Shown: positions 33,403 to 44,753 of the stretch, in pieces
How positions within the stretch are numbered: position 1 is the first letter of the stretch
How the letters are laid out: the number at the start of each line of letters is the position of its first letter
Source of the DNA: Pomphorhynchus laevis
Taxonomy: Eukaryota > Acanthocephala > Palaeacanthocephala > Echinorhynchida > Pomphorhynchidae
Reading direction: 5' to 3'
Assembly (NCBI GenBank): GCA_012934845.2
Contig: WNNJ02001188.1
Coordinates: 1 to 64,000, forward strand
DNA length: 64,000 nt
Translations under genes and position numbers: made by a program
The notes under the pieces: generated by a model
Databases searched by the model: none
Told to the model about the DNA's origin: nothing
What the model saw: the letters and a program-made list of their open reading frames with translations, nothing else

Positions 33403-33429
33403 AATCACATGAATGAGAACTGTTACCCC

Positions 33430-34200
33430 ATTTGTGTTGTGAATATGTAACTTTGTCATATACATATCATATCGGCGATGTTATTCTCACTGAAGTATCA
33501 CATCATAGTGATTTAGGAATTATCGTGCAGGCATCATTAAAAACTAAACTTAATAGTGAAAGAGCAATAAAAAGCGCTACTCGTGCACTATATATTGTAA
33601 AGAACTCATTCCTTAAGATTATCACTAATGTCTTTAGAAGTTTGTTTAACATGTTGGTTCGTCGTTATTTAGAGTATGCAATTAAGGCTTCTTGTCCGGT
33701 CACTAAACAAGAAAGGACAAATATAGAGTCAGTCTTAAGGCGAGGTTCTCGTTTATGTTCTCGTTTATGTTCAAGAATTCAACCGATGTCATCACGATTT
33801 TTGTTTCCTGATTTGATAGGAATGTATGCGCTTGTACACAGGTTAGACGGTTATCCGAGTGGTTCGATCACATTACGTTCATCGATTTTGAGAGGTCATA
33901 GCAAAACTGTCTATAAAACAAGGCATGTTAGGTATCTAAAATGTTGGAGACTGTCGCACAGGGTACTTAATATGTGGAATTCTCTGCCTGAGGAAATTGC
34001 TTCCGCACCGAGTCTGCATTTATTCAAAAAATTATAAAAGATATGGATCATCAAGAAGACGAGAAACGATTCATGGACATATTGTTTTTTTGATTGTTGA
34101 TTTCTTTTTTCTTCGTTTCTTATTATTTAGTATCATTTTATTTTTTGTCAAAATGTGATCAGGCAAAATAGCCCTATGGCTAAGCCTTGTAAGAATAATA
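33430..34200 (+). mobile_element. CR1-like LINE 3' fragment
   Basis: The 201-residue frame 33432-34037 contains VSHHSDLGIIVQASLK, IKSATRALYIVKNSF, TKQERTNIESVLRRGSRLCS, HRLDGYPSGSITLRSSILRG and SHRVLNMWNSLPEEI. It is the same subfamily as 23410-23935, and this copy reaches further 5'. A small internal duplication (RLCSRLCSR) is visible. It ends TGTGATCAGGCAAAATAGCC...AAGAATAATAAT. Confidence 0.82.
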
Positions 34201-34214
34201 ATGTACTGTGTTTA

Positions 34215-34410
34215 TAGGACTTTCAATACGACTTTTTAATTAACACGACCAGGAAAGTATAAACATGCATGTTTATTACATCCTTCGTCGGGAAGCTTAA
34301 CCCGGAATGCGCCTACCATATAGGAAATGTTTATACTTTCCTGATCGTGTTAATTAAAAAAGTTGTATAGAAAGTATTTCTTATTAATATAACGTCACCA
34401 GTAGTTTTCA
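34215..34410. repeat. Head-to-head partial copies of the hammerhead-bearing repeat
   Basis: 34215-34320 on the minus strand matches 59204-59290 (GGTAGGCGCAT, CCGACGAAGG, TACTTTCCTGxTCGTGTTAA). From about 34327 on the plus strand the sequence matches the junction of the same unit and then 58776-58825 (TTATTAATATAACGTCACCA). Together they form an inverted repeat of roughly 40 bp around TACTTTCCTG. The minus-strand copy begins at about the predicted cleavage site of the ribozyme. Confidence 0.7.
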
Positions 34411-34489
34411 ATATACCGTGGTTATTAAAACATTTGAGAAATGTTTTAAAAAACATATGTAACTGTCATATATTGGGTTTATTAAAACG

Positions 34490-35835
34490 TTTGTAGAAAT
34501 GTTTAAAAAACAATTGCTCGACCCCTCATTTTCTACTAGCTATCGCCCGATTTCACTCCTTTCTACTTTTTCTAAGCTCTTAGAGCGCCTTATCTTAATA
34601 CAGATCAACATTTATCTCTCTTCATCCAATATGTACCCTCCTTTCCAATCCGCTTTCCGCTCTAATCACTCCACAGAAATCGCCTGCATGAAAGTTTACA
34701 ACGACCCACTCATTTCTCGTGACAAGGCTCTATATAGTGTTCTCATCTCCCTCAACCTCTGCTCCGCCTTCGACATCGTCGACCACCCCATTCCCCTTTC
34801 TCGCATTCGTTATGATTACGGCTTTTTTCCTCGTAGCATGGATTACCTCATATCTAACCGACCGTTCTTTTCGCGTCTGTTCAAATTCATCATCCTCTCC
34901 TCCCATCACTATGTTCTGGGGTTCCACAAGGTTCAGTCCTATGCCCTCTGCTTTTATTTTTTCTACTTGGCGATCTCTCCATTTATCAAACTTTACTCCT
35001 TTAACGTCATGCAATACACCGATGACATTCTCATATATGCTCATGCACCCGACCATCGCATACACGATATCGCATTTTCTGCCTCCAACTGTCTTTATTC
35101 TATCTACAAACGTCTCTCCCCTGTATCTTTTGCCTCATCAATCATCCCCATAGTCCACAATCTCACTCTCTTTGGATTCCATTTCGATGATCACCTTCCC
35201 ATTAAACCCTACGTTCGCGGCAAGGTTCGCTCGGCTAATTTAATTCTCCGTGACATTCGCCATATTCTCACCCTTATCGACTTCCGTTCCTGTATGTCTC
35301 CTCTTTCATCGCTTATTTTCCCAAAAATCAATTACTGCCTCAGCCTTTTCGCCAATACTCCAAAATCCATCATTCTACCCATATAACGCATCATCAACTC
35401 CGCCGTTCGAGTGCTCCTACGTCTCCTCGCTTTGACTACACATCCACATATATTGTCCAACTCTGCTGACCCACCATCCATATCCGCATACAACTCCGCC
35501 TTATCGTAACCGTTCGTTTCATCGCTGTCTGCTATCCATCGTTCATCAACCTTCATTTCTTATACAATACTCGCCCCACTTCTCTATCAGTGCGTTCCCG
35601 TAATTCCCTCTTTCTTCACGTTCCCAATTACTCTAACAACTACGGTCTCCGATCCTTCCTCGTCGCCGCACTACTCGCCTAGAATCAGCTTTTACTCGAC
35701 GTTCGCCGTGCTCCCTCCTTTATTACATTCAAATACCGCCTCTGTACCCACCTTCTCGACACATGATTTAGATTTTTGTATTTTGTTGTTGTGATCATAT
35801 AAGCGCAGGCACGCATTTGCCACGTAAAAATAAAT
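34490..35835 (+). mobile_element. L2-like LINE, RT and 3' end
   Basis: The most complete copy of this family here. The 295-residue frame (34499-35386) has YRPISLLSTFSKLLERLI, FQSAFRSNHSTEIACMKVYN, LNLCSAFDIVDHPI, catalytic QYTDDILIYAHAP and FPKINYCLSLFANTPKSIIL, with part of the GSVLGP-type region readable in a second frame. Downstream pieces (PSTSPFR-like, NNYGLRSFLVAA) lead to the 3' tail ending GTAAAAATAAATC. 5'-truncated and broken by several shifts; no endonuclease. Confidence 0.82.
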
Positions 35836-37110
35836 CTTTTTTTGATATTTTTATGTCATAATATCCTTGTTGAGTATATTCTCGATTTGCTTATGTGCTC
35901 TCAATATTTTTCTGACGCCACCATAATCTTTTGCGTATTAATAGCTGATCTTGTGAAACCTTTTATCGTCGATATTTTGAATAATTTCATTCGACAGCTC
36001 TCTTTGAAGTATAGGAGGTTAGTGATTGTAAGAATTTTGACTCCTAACAAATATCTTGTTTATATTTTTCCAAAGTTCTAGACACCTTCGCAATGCATCC
36101 ATTATTTCTCGAATCTTATGTATTGAAGTCATTATAGTACACAGCAAAAAAATGCTAATTTGTTTAGAACATTATCATAATTGTCGTTAGTACACGGTAT
36201 TACGAAAACGTCTTAGTCCATTTAGAAATAATCAACTATCTTGGTAATCTAAAGCAGTTTGGCTTCCATTTCGAAAAGTAATTTTGAACTTTTACTTTCA
36301 AAGTACTCGTTATCATTAAGTTGTTTAGTGAGGTGATATTTTTATGATTTTAGTAATCTGATGCGCCACAATTTTTACATAAAAACGATGTTCTTTGTGC
36401 ATTTGATCTTTTGCAGCCCACAGCAATTCTATTTATATACATCATTTAACGACATCTAAAAAACACAGTTTCTTCAAGGGACTCGTTGTATTCTAATTGC
36501 CTTGCTTTTCTTAATTTTTCAGGCTGATTAACTTGCAAATGTAAATAAAAATGCATTGGTTTAATATGCTATAATATTTAATATTTAATAAATATTTAAT
36601 TTTATATTTTTAAATATCCTTATTATTAAATATCAAATTTAATATTACTATTCAATATTAAATTGTTTAATATTTAAGTTCAGGTAACTATAGTGTTAAA
36701 TGCACATTAATATCATAAATATATCGAAAGATATATTTCATATTTTTTAGTTCAGATATTTGATTTAAACTATTATCATTCATATTAGTTTTACTAATAT
36801 GGAAAAAGTTTTCACCTTAAAAAAGTTTGAGAAATAATTAACATAAATTTGTGCGATAACAAACAATTAACAGTTCGATAACAAACAATTAACAGTGCGA
36901 TATCCCTCAACATGCTACGACGTACGAACTTTTATACAATCTTATATAAAGTAATTTTGGATTTTAGTAATACAATGGAGGCACTGTACATACTGAATAT
37001 TCTTAGATCTATATACACATACAATCGTCGTTTCGCTCTGCTCGGCGACGAAATAAGCCAATTCGATACAGTGGCTTAAAAATACATGGAAAGAAAATCG
37101 GACGAATAAG
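35836..37110. other. AT-rich noncoding DNA with a possible PLE scrap
   Basis: No supported gene. 36705-36790 (ATATCGAAAGATATATTTCATAT) resembles the catalytic-site region of the permuted PLE at 8545-8570 on the minus strand and may be a very old remnant. A direct duplication of the word GCGATAACAAACAATTAACAGT-like sequence lies at 36853-36900. Confidence 0.35.
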
Positions 37111-37658
37111 CATTAAAAGTACTATCATGAAGAGAATAAATCAAGTCCTATCTACAAACAGCCCTATACTGATTCGTTCGGCCAAATGTGCTGTATGCAA
37201 GGGTTTATTTCGACTAAATAGCTCGGGTTGTCTTCGTGGGAACGGGCCAGTAGCAAAGCGTTGCCGTGGGTCAGGTCGTCCGCCGTGGTCTTCGCGGCAG
37301 CATCCTTCCAGCACCGACCATAGTTTAAGTCTCTCTACTCGTGCGGGTATGGGCACACCCGTTAACCCAGCTGTATCTCTCTGAATCTTCAGATAGGTTA
37401 TTGTCGTCTAGTCGAATTGCGGATTCGAATGCCCGTCCATTCGACCTGTTAAGATGCGTTTGGATTTCGCTTGCCAACACGTTGAAGCGCATTCCATGGA
37501 ACATGCACAGTCGTTCAGCCAATGTTTTCGCGTCACTTTTGTTCCAGGCTGTAAGCTCGAATTCGTATCGAGACTACAAGCGGTTATTGTACTTCCCAAA
37601 TCTTTGCTTTCAATCCATGCAATCACGTGGTTAAGTCGGCTTCAATCTCTGTGCAAAT

Positions 37659-38780
37659 ATGGAAAACCTTATAGATTTGTTTGAGAGCGGAAAGGAGCGC
37701 GAATGCTTGCCGGACTCAAACACTCATCCTACTAGAGGAAGATCCAGATCAAAGTCCACGAACAACGATTTTGCTGAGTCTATTGAGTTGGCCAGGAGCG
37801 GTAATTACAGAAAGGCAATGCGCCGGCTCGTTTCAAGCAGTGTATGTGACTATTCTCTTCCAATCCGCGAAGAACTGACCAAGTTGCACCCGAGACCGGA
37901 TGAACTTTCCACTTCTCCTCCTTTAGTTTTTACCACTCCGTTGCCGGTCGATTCGGACATCGTCAAGGCTGCAGTGTCGTCTTTTCCACCTGCCTCCTCC
38001 CCCGGCTGCCTTGGCTTGCGAGCTGATCATCTCCGCGATATGTTGTCGGTCGATCACGGAGTGTTCCTTCACCGCCTCACGTTACTCGTAAATAGCATGA
38101 TCGCTGATATTTTGCCGAGCGAACTTTCTCGCTTCGTCGCAGGCGGCGATCTCTTGGCTTTAAGAAAACCTGACGGAGGAATCCGCCTGATTGCAATCGG
38201 TGAAACACTTCGCCGGTTGTGCGCTAAATGCATTTGCTTCAAACTTTCTTTGCAAAGTCTCGACAACCCCCATCAACTCGGGGTCGCGACGCCCAATGAC
38301 ATAGATCAGATCATTCATCAGGCTTGTCGCCTTCACCATATCCATCTCACCGACGACAATTGGGTTTGGATAAAAATTGATATTACGAACGCATTAAACT
38401 CCGTGGATCGTAGAACCTTTAATAATGTAGCCAAAACAGATTTCCCAGCCTTGAGCGGTTGGGTAAATTGATGCTATGGGAGTAACTCAAACCTTCGATT
38501 TGGGAATGTGGAACCCTTATTGTCCTGGAGAAGGGTGCAACAGGGTGACCCTCTTGGCCCATTTTTATTCTGTCTGACGTTGCATCCGATCATTGCGTCT
38601 ATCTCCGCCATTGATGGAATCGGATTCAACAAGTGGTACCTTGACAATGGTATTAGCTGGTTCGCCTGAGCTTGTTGTAAAGACTTTGGTGTACCTTTCG
38701 CCAAGCTTCCCTACCATTGGTTTGGAGATGAATTGGAAAAAGACCGAGTTAAGAGGAGAGGCTAGTCGAATCGCATAGGT
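37659..38780 (+). pseudogene. Reverse transcriptase region of the RT/nuclease element
   Basis: The frame 37659-38471 holds SSPGCLGLRADHLRDML, GDLLALRKPDGGIRLIAIGE, TLRRLCAKCICFKL and the first catalytic block VWIKIDITNALNSVDRRTF. After a stop, VQQGDPLGPFLFCLTLHPII and WYLDNGIS follow, the latter where YLDD is expected. The IGETLRRLxAK block is a hallmark of this RT group. The Asn in YLDN and the stops argue against activity. Confidence 0.75.
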
Positions 38781-38901
38781 AAGGCGGAGCTGTCCTTTAA
38801 TTACCCTCGTCAATACGTCGGGCAACTTTTCAATTCTAGGCTCTCCTATCGGATCTTGAGTTTACTGTTCTAACTTTCTAACCAACACAATTATTTTTAG
38901 T

Positions 38902-39926
38902 TTGCGCAGGGATATTGAGTCCCTCGGTGACCTGCCAAACCCCCAAGTCGCCTATACTTTGCTTCGTGAGTGTGCTTCTTCCCCTATGGTCAATCATCTG
39001 ATGCGCTCCGTTGATCCTGAAGATGTCAACGAATTTTTTCGCTCATTTGACCTCATGGTGAAGGAGTATTTTGGAAAGATCACTTCCATTCATCCAGACG
39101 AGATTGCGTGGCTACAAGCGTGCTTACTGCTAGACTGTTGCCAACATGCCCCGACTGCTTTTATTTCGAGTGCGAATTCTGCTGTTCACAACTTATACCT
39201 CGATCCTTGCTCATTTCCTGGATACATCTCGGCAAGGGTTTGGTTTCCCCCTTTCGACGAAAATCAAGCATCAAAGCAACATTGTCTATCGAAGCTTATT
39301 GACGACACCTCGAGACACATGATAATGGGAAATGCCGATCTCTCTTCAACTCAGCGAGACTTTTGGCAGTTGCACGCCCGCATGCTTGTGCCTGGCTTTA
39401 GGCAGTTCCAGGCAAAGCAACTCACATGAACTCTGCGCCTAACGAGTTTATTGTGCTTCTCCATTTCTGGTTGGGAGCGCCTATCAGCGGCGTCGATTAT
39501 CAGTGCAGGCAGTGCCTACGTCCGGCTGATAAATTTGGCTTCCATGCACTTACCTGTCAGTTTGGTGGATTTCCCGGCATCTGTCATGACGGTCTGAGGG
39601 ACACAATCTTTCACGCGGCGGTTTCGGCTAATTCGCGGGTGGCGAGGGATGTTCCTAACATTGTTCGGGACTTGCGAGAACGCCCGATGGACATTCTCAT
39701 TTACGAGGGCCCGCCACTGGCGATTGACTTTGCAGTAACCAATCCTCACCAGAAGTATTTTGTGACGATGGCAGCACAGACCCCCCGCTTTGACTTCAAC
39801 AAATACGCTGAATGTATTAAAGAGAGGAAATATCAGCGTATGATGGATGAAGCGGGTTATTGTTTCTCGGCCGCAGTAATCGAGACTTATGGATGTTGGA
39901 ATGGTCTGGGGGAGAAGCTAATTTGA
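38902..39926 (+). pseudogene. C-terminal zinc-knuckle and PD-(D/E)XK nuclease region
   Basis: 38902-39429 encodes a helical region (LGDLPNPQVAYTLLRECASS and on). 39426-39926 encodes YQCRQCLRPADKFGFHALTC (CCHC) followed by HDGLRDTIFHAAVSAN, RPMDILIYEGPPLAIDFAVTN and KERKYQRMMDEAGYCF. The paired Asp positions and downstream Lys fit a PD-(D/E)XK fold. The two frames overlap by 4 bp. In family members this domain cuts the target DNA. Confidence 0.65.
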
Positions 39927-40529
39927 TTTGTGGCTCGCTCAATGTCATGGCGAAACGGAGTCCCATACAACAAAGCAGTGAGTCATTTGTTCCAACGAGC
40001 ATTCGTCGCACTAATGAGGGGGAACGCTAAGGCGATTCTGAAGAGCCTGGATGAGTTGAATAGGCCACTTCTAGAAATGGGCGTTAGACTTTTTAAGGAT
40101 CCTGTTCCGTGGTTCTATTCGCCTGGTTATCTCATTCAAGTCACTCCTAATGAGCAGCGTCTTCCAAACTACTCGAGCCTTATCCGACAACGTTCCAATG
40201 ATAGCGAATCGCGTATTAAGCACGACGTAGAATTAAACGGCAAAAGGCAGTTCGAACTCGAAAAAGTTATTATTCCTGAAGACTTGTCGGAGCCGCACGC
40301 AAGATAGTCTGCCGTTAAAATTTTCTGCTTGACCAATGGTTATCGACCCAACGAGGCATCTTGACTATCGGATCTAACCGAAGGTCCAAACGATTAGGGC
40401 TTGATTCATCCGTGTCTGCAGATCAACTTCGAACCTTTTCACTCAGTGGCTTCTAGGCGGCAGTCAGGCATATCACACTAAGTGCGAATCGTCTAAAAAT
40501 ACGGACAAACACAGTCAAGCATCAAGCTC

Positions 40530-41390
40530 GAAAACGTGGATCAAGTTAACTCTAGTTTATCATACGAATCCGTGTATGAGCAAGCAGAACGTTACGAGGG
40601 AGAACCATCATTTGTATCGATTCCGACCGATAATTTAAAAAATCTTTTCTCTATCAAATGGTGGTTTACAAAAAGGTTGATGAATTAGAAGCAGTAATGG
40701 AAGTTGAAGCAACGTATGATACAGTTAAAAATTTTGTGAAATCCAATATTGTTCCGTTGCTCTCAAATTTTAATGCTGAAGATGCTAAACTTATGTTTGA
40801 AATTAAAGTGAACGTTCTCTTATTTGCCGGAAATTCATCTAATCCACTGAACACAAGTAAAAAGGATATTATTGATAAATACAGAAATGTTATGTTAGAA
40901 ACTGCAAACTCATTTCGTGGGACAGTTGCGTTCGCTCATGTTGTTCGTGACCTGGAAGATCATTCACTGATATTTGAGTTTTTCGATTGAACTGCTACCC
41001 AATTACCGGCCATTCGTTTTATCAAGATTAAAGGCGATTTGATTAAGTACAAGTATGACAATAAGAATGAAACAAGCGCCCTTAATCTAACGCATTTCGT
41101 TCAAAAGTGTTTAGATAACAAAATCGAGCCTCACTACAGATCATAAAAGTTGCCGGAGGATTGGAACAATGGTCCAGTCAAAACTCTTGTACAGAGCAAT
41201 ATCATTTATGTATCACATAATTCATCAAAAGCTGTTTTAGTGAAATTTTATGCACCCTGGTGTTGTATTTGCCAGCGTAAATAACCGGTGTACAATTTGC
41301 TCGATACTCATTTCGAAAATCACTCAGATGTGTTCGTCGCTAAAATGGATGATACACTTAACGAAATACCTTCTATCCCTATTCCTGTTT
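40530..41390 (+). pseudogene. Protein disulfide isomerase pseudogene
   Basis: The open part (40658-40990) reads VVYKKVDELEAVMEVEATYD, NFVKSNIVPLLSNF and VNVLLFAGNSSNP, matching the b' domain of PDI. It continues through stops with FIKIKGDLIKYKY, LPEDWNNGPVKTL, KAVLVKFYAPWCCIC (41239-41272) and VFVAKMDDTLNEIPS, which is the a' thioredoxin domain. The usual CGHC is CCIC. A degraded b-domain stretch (YEQAERYEGEPSFVSIPT) precedes it in another frame. Stops and shifts show it is not translated. It has no introns, which fits a LINE-mobilised retrocopy, although its ends are not clear. Confidence 0.75.
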
Positions 41391-41821
41391 GCCAATTCTC
41401 AATCCGAAATTCGCTCAGGAATTCACGTTGAATATGTCTTTCTCTTAGGAATACCTTCAAAAGATTGCCTCGGTTGTCCTCGGCTGCTAAAGGTGGTTTT
41501 CTCTAACGAGGAACTTGCTGATTTGGTATTTTATCATTCTCATCGTCTCAAAGTGTTTAATCTTCCTTTATTGAGAGATCTCAGCAGAGAAGATTGGATG
41601 CTCCTAAAGGCGGCTATTACGAAAATTCGTGATCGGCGCTCAAAAGTGGAGCGCAATCTTATGATCAGGAATTTTTGCATGGTGCATCGCACGTCAACCT
41701 TCAACTGGCTGCCACTAGATAGGGTGACGAGTGTGACGAAGAGCTACATCGCGTCTCTCAGTGCGACTACTGCCCTTATTCCGTTTCAGAGCATCTCATC
41801 TCCTCAATTCGAGGGTATAAA

Positions 41822-42950
41822 TTGAGTGGGAGCACCATTAATTTATTTTTTGGCAAGGTGATCAGGGACCGAAATTGTGAAGCTAATGGTCTGATCCTAA
41901 TGATGTCGAATATCCGTGGTCTATTTTTTAAGAAGGATGAGCTTGTGTGCCGTGTTCACAGTTTGATACCGGGTGTTGTCTTATTTTGTGAAACATGGAT
42001 CAATTCATATTATGATAGTGAAATTAGCATTTACAGTTATGTTTGTCATCGGGCCGACAGGTCGTCTCGTCGAGGTGAGTGTGCTGGTCTATATCTCTGA
42101 GGATCTGTCTGCACGACATTGTCATTTCGTGTGACCCGAGTGGACACTATGAATCGATATGGTTTCGTATTTACGTTGCTGACACTTTATTATGTACGGT
42201 GGGAGCAGTTTACATATCTCCCTTATCTGACTCTGTCAGCTTGATGACTGATCTATGTGTGCACGCCTCATATCCGTCTGTCTTGATGGGCGATATTAAT
42301 GTGCCGCATGTTGATTGGGCTGACTGCACACCTATGCCATGTTGTGATTTTCTCTCCCGTTGTCTGATCGACTGTATAAATGAATGTTGCCTTTTTCAAC
42401 TCGTAGACTAGAGGTAACCAACACTTTTCGATGAAGCGCCAATTTCCCTTTCAAAGAATATCAAATGAGCCAAGTTTAACAAAAATTAAGAAAATAGAAA
42501 AATACCTCATACAGAGCCAAAATATCTACAACAGATACTTGAAGAGATATGTAATAATAAATTTATTAATGTTATTTTTGATTTTGCTTTGATTTCGCAA
42601 GTTTTTTGATGTCGGGATGTAAATCCGTCACCGATAGCAACTTTATAAGAAAAATCCCGTCTTTATTAAAAGGATTATGCACTATCGTGCATCGTCCAAT
42701 GCGCCTCACGTGGCGCATTCGCCATGAGTTGGCCACCTCTGTCGTAGACAAACCAACACGATTCTGTGGAACTCAATCTTCACTGCTTGATGTATGTCTT
42801 GACTCTTCGAATAATCTGGTTACAGATATCAGACAGCACTGTCTTATTGGTAAAAGTGATCACACAGTCATTTTTGGTTGCATACGTGTTCATATCTATT
42901 CCAACTTAGTCGTTGAACCCGCACTTAATCCATTTAAAACAAATTTTGTT
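41822..42950 (+). pseudogene. APE endonuclease remnant, CR1-like copy C
   Basis: Readable blocks: LMMSNIRGLFFKKDELV, VVLFCETWINS, GAVYISPLSDSVSL, VLMGDINVPHVDWADC, then across the MITE LFQLVD / VDKPTRFCGTQSSLLDVCL and LIGKSDHTVIFG. All expected endonuclease blocks are present in order. Frame changes at about 42090 and the 333-bp insertion disable it. Confidence 0.78.
42409..42741. mobile_element. hAT-type MITE, 333 bp
   Basis: The ends are inverted: TAGAGGTAACCAACAC at 42409 and the complement of CAGAGGTGGCCAACTC ending at 42741. An exact 8-bp target duplication (TCGTAGAC) lies at 42401-42408 and 42742-42749. The CAGAGGT-type tip and 8-bp duplication are typical of hAT elements. No transposase inside. 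The interior includes a short palindromic block (GCGCCTCACGTGGCGC, 42699-42714). It inserted into the endonuclease of CR1-like copy C. Confidence 0.9.
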
Positions 42951-44135
42951 CTAGCAAACCATCTCTTGCGGCAAGTCGTATGACCTTCTCCGTCTTCCTC
43001 CACTCTGGAACTACTATGATGTATCTTCCTCGACACAATCCTGTAAGTATATCGACGATCTACTCTACTGCGCGTAGTTCGTTCCTCACAAGTGAGTAAA
43101 ATATGGCTAGATTCTGAAGTGCGGTCCGTCATAAATGATAAGAACAAATCATGATCAATGTTCCGCAATAGATATCTCACTTTTGATGATTTCAAAGTAA
43201 TCCGGAATCGTGTATGCTCTCTTATCCGTAATAAACGGAGATTGTGTGAAATGAGGACTATCCGATTCATTCGCACCGACCCATGCCATATCTATTCATA
43301 CGTTCGACGTTCCTTATCGTCTCAATGTCAGCTTTCTGTGTTAACCGATCACAACGACCATACAACGACCGATCAAAAATCTTTTCCGAACAAATTTGCT
43401 ACACACTTTGGTGGTGTGTTCTCCGACATAGTTGCTGATCCAATGATTTCCTCCGTACAGCACTTACTAGTTTCATGCTCACCAAGGCATCATCAAATAG
43501 TCAGCCCTGACTTTGTAAATAATGTTCTGCATAACCTAAAATCTACTAACTTGGCTGGGCCAGACGGAATACCGTCTATTTTTTCTAAAGAACGTCACAT
43601 CCATGATCTGTCGTGTGGTTCTCGAAAAGCCTTTGAGATGGGGTTCTAAACGTGTGTGTGGGCTATTCGCTGTCCCCTATTCAGAGCGTATGCGTAAATT
43701 GGGAATCCGGACAATCGAGTACAGCCGTGTGGAGAGCAACTCGACGATGATTTACAATATATTTACGTCTAGTGGTCATCCATGCCCTGATGTTCTATCT
43801 GTGCGGACCCGACCTAATCTGAGAGGACATGAACGTTGCTTGTCGCAGAAAAAACGTCTTTTCATCCATCCGCAGTGTTTAGCAGCCACATGGTTCATAT
43901 GTGGAACAACCTCCCAATGGAAATTGTGATGGCCACTAATCGGAGAACTTTTAAGGATCTCCTTAATAACAAGTTGAAGGACAATATGGACGCGCTCTCA
44001 ATTTTTCTTTGACTGTCTTTTTTGTATTTTTGTCTTTTTTGTTTTTACTTTCTTTATATTCCCTTTTTACGTATTGTGATGCCCCTGTATGAGCCTGCAC
44101 GCTCTTTTGGTGGTCTATACTAATAATATAATATA

Positions 44136-44753
44136 TTAGAATAATTTAGAAGAAAGAGGATATGTCAAACAATAGTTTTAGTCAAAAAGTATTTCAGAGA
44201 TCGTAGTCTAATTTTTTTTATTCTTACTTTATTATTTTTTAATTTTATAAAAATAAAAAAATGATTTCAATGAATGTTTCTCGATTTGTTTGTTATGACT
44301 ACTCAAAATAGCAATAAAATCTCACTTAATGTTGTATTTAATTTTTCAAAATTTCACATGCTCATTATCCGAAAAGATCTGAATTTTTATATTTTTCAAA
44401 TATTTTTGATAATTGTTAACATGTTTTTTTATCATGTATTATGTGAACACTATTGATTTGTGACATCGAGATATTTCTTTTGATTTAAAAATCAGTATTC
44501 AAAACAATATTTTTTTATTAAACATAGTTCAAAGAGAACTATCTTTATTTGTTTTTACCAAATATAAGTTGTTTTATCAAAAGGCAAGTTATGCAAGTCA
44601 TATTTACAAGTTTAAATTTTGTAATAATTGTAGACTCTCTAAACTTTAAGACTCAATTGAAAATCGGTTGTTTATCTATCCAGACAAACAAGTTTTGTTG
44701 ATACATAAATTATGTTCAATTATTATTTCAGATGATTGTTCTATGATCTAATC
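44136..44753 (+). other. Noncoding DNA upstream of RER1
   Basis: AT-rich, with no competing ORF. Just before the gene, a T-rich tract ending TTATTTCAG at 44731 could be the acceptor of a 5' UTR intron. I cannot place a promoter. Confidence 0.4.

Larger units (their letters stand above)
37120..40320 (+). mobile_element. RT element with zinc fingers and C-terminal PD-(D/E)XK nuclease
   Basis: In order: N-terminal zinc-finger motif (CAVCKGLFR...GNGPVAKRC), a helical region, RT (37659-38780), a spacer region (38902-39429), and a C-terminal CCHC plus nuclease region (39426-39926). This is the architecture of restriction-like-endonuclease non-LTR elements (CRE/R2/NeSL group), although the subfamily is not one I can name. 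Broken by several stops and shifts; long readable blocks and higher GC suggest moderate age. Confidence 0.7.
41400..44135 (+). mobile_element. CR1-like LINE copy C, RT mostly missing
   Basis: ORF1 tail (41430-41824: VFLLGIPS, LLKVVFSNEELADLVFYHSH, LPLLRDLSREDWMLLK), endonuclease (41822-42408 and 42742-42950), pre-RT region (43158-43610, LKSTNLAGPDGIPS), then directly the ORF2 C-terminal region (43640-44010, HMWNNLPMEI in another frame). The RT palm is absent, so the copy has lost a central segment. A hAT-type MITE splits the endonuclease. The 3' end at about 44130 has AATAATATAATATATTA. Confidence 0.8.

Noticed and set aside
35842-36081. 79-residue ORF with hydrophobic segments
   Set aside because: AT-driven composition, no homology pattern I recognise, no splice or regulatory context.
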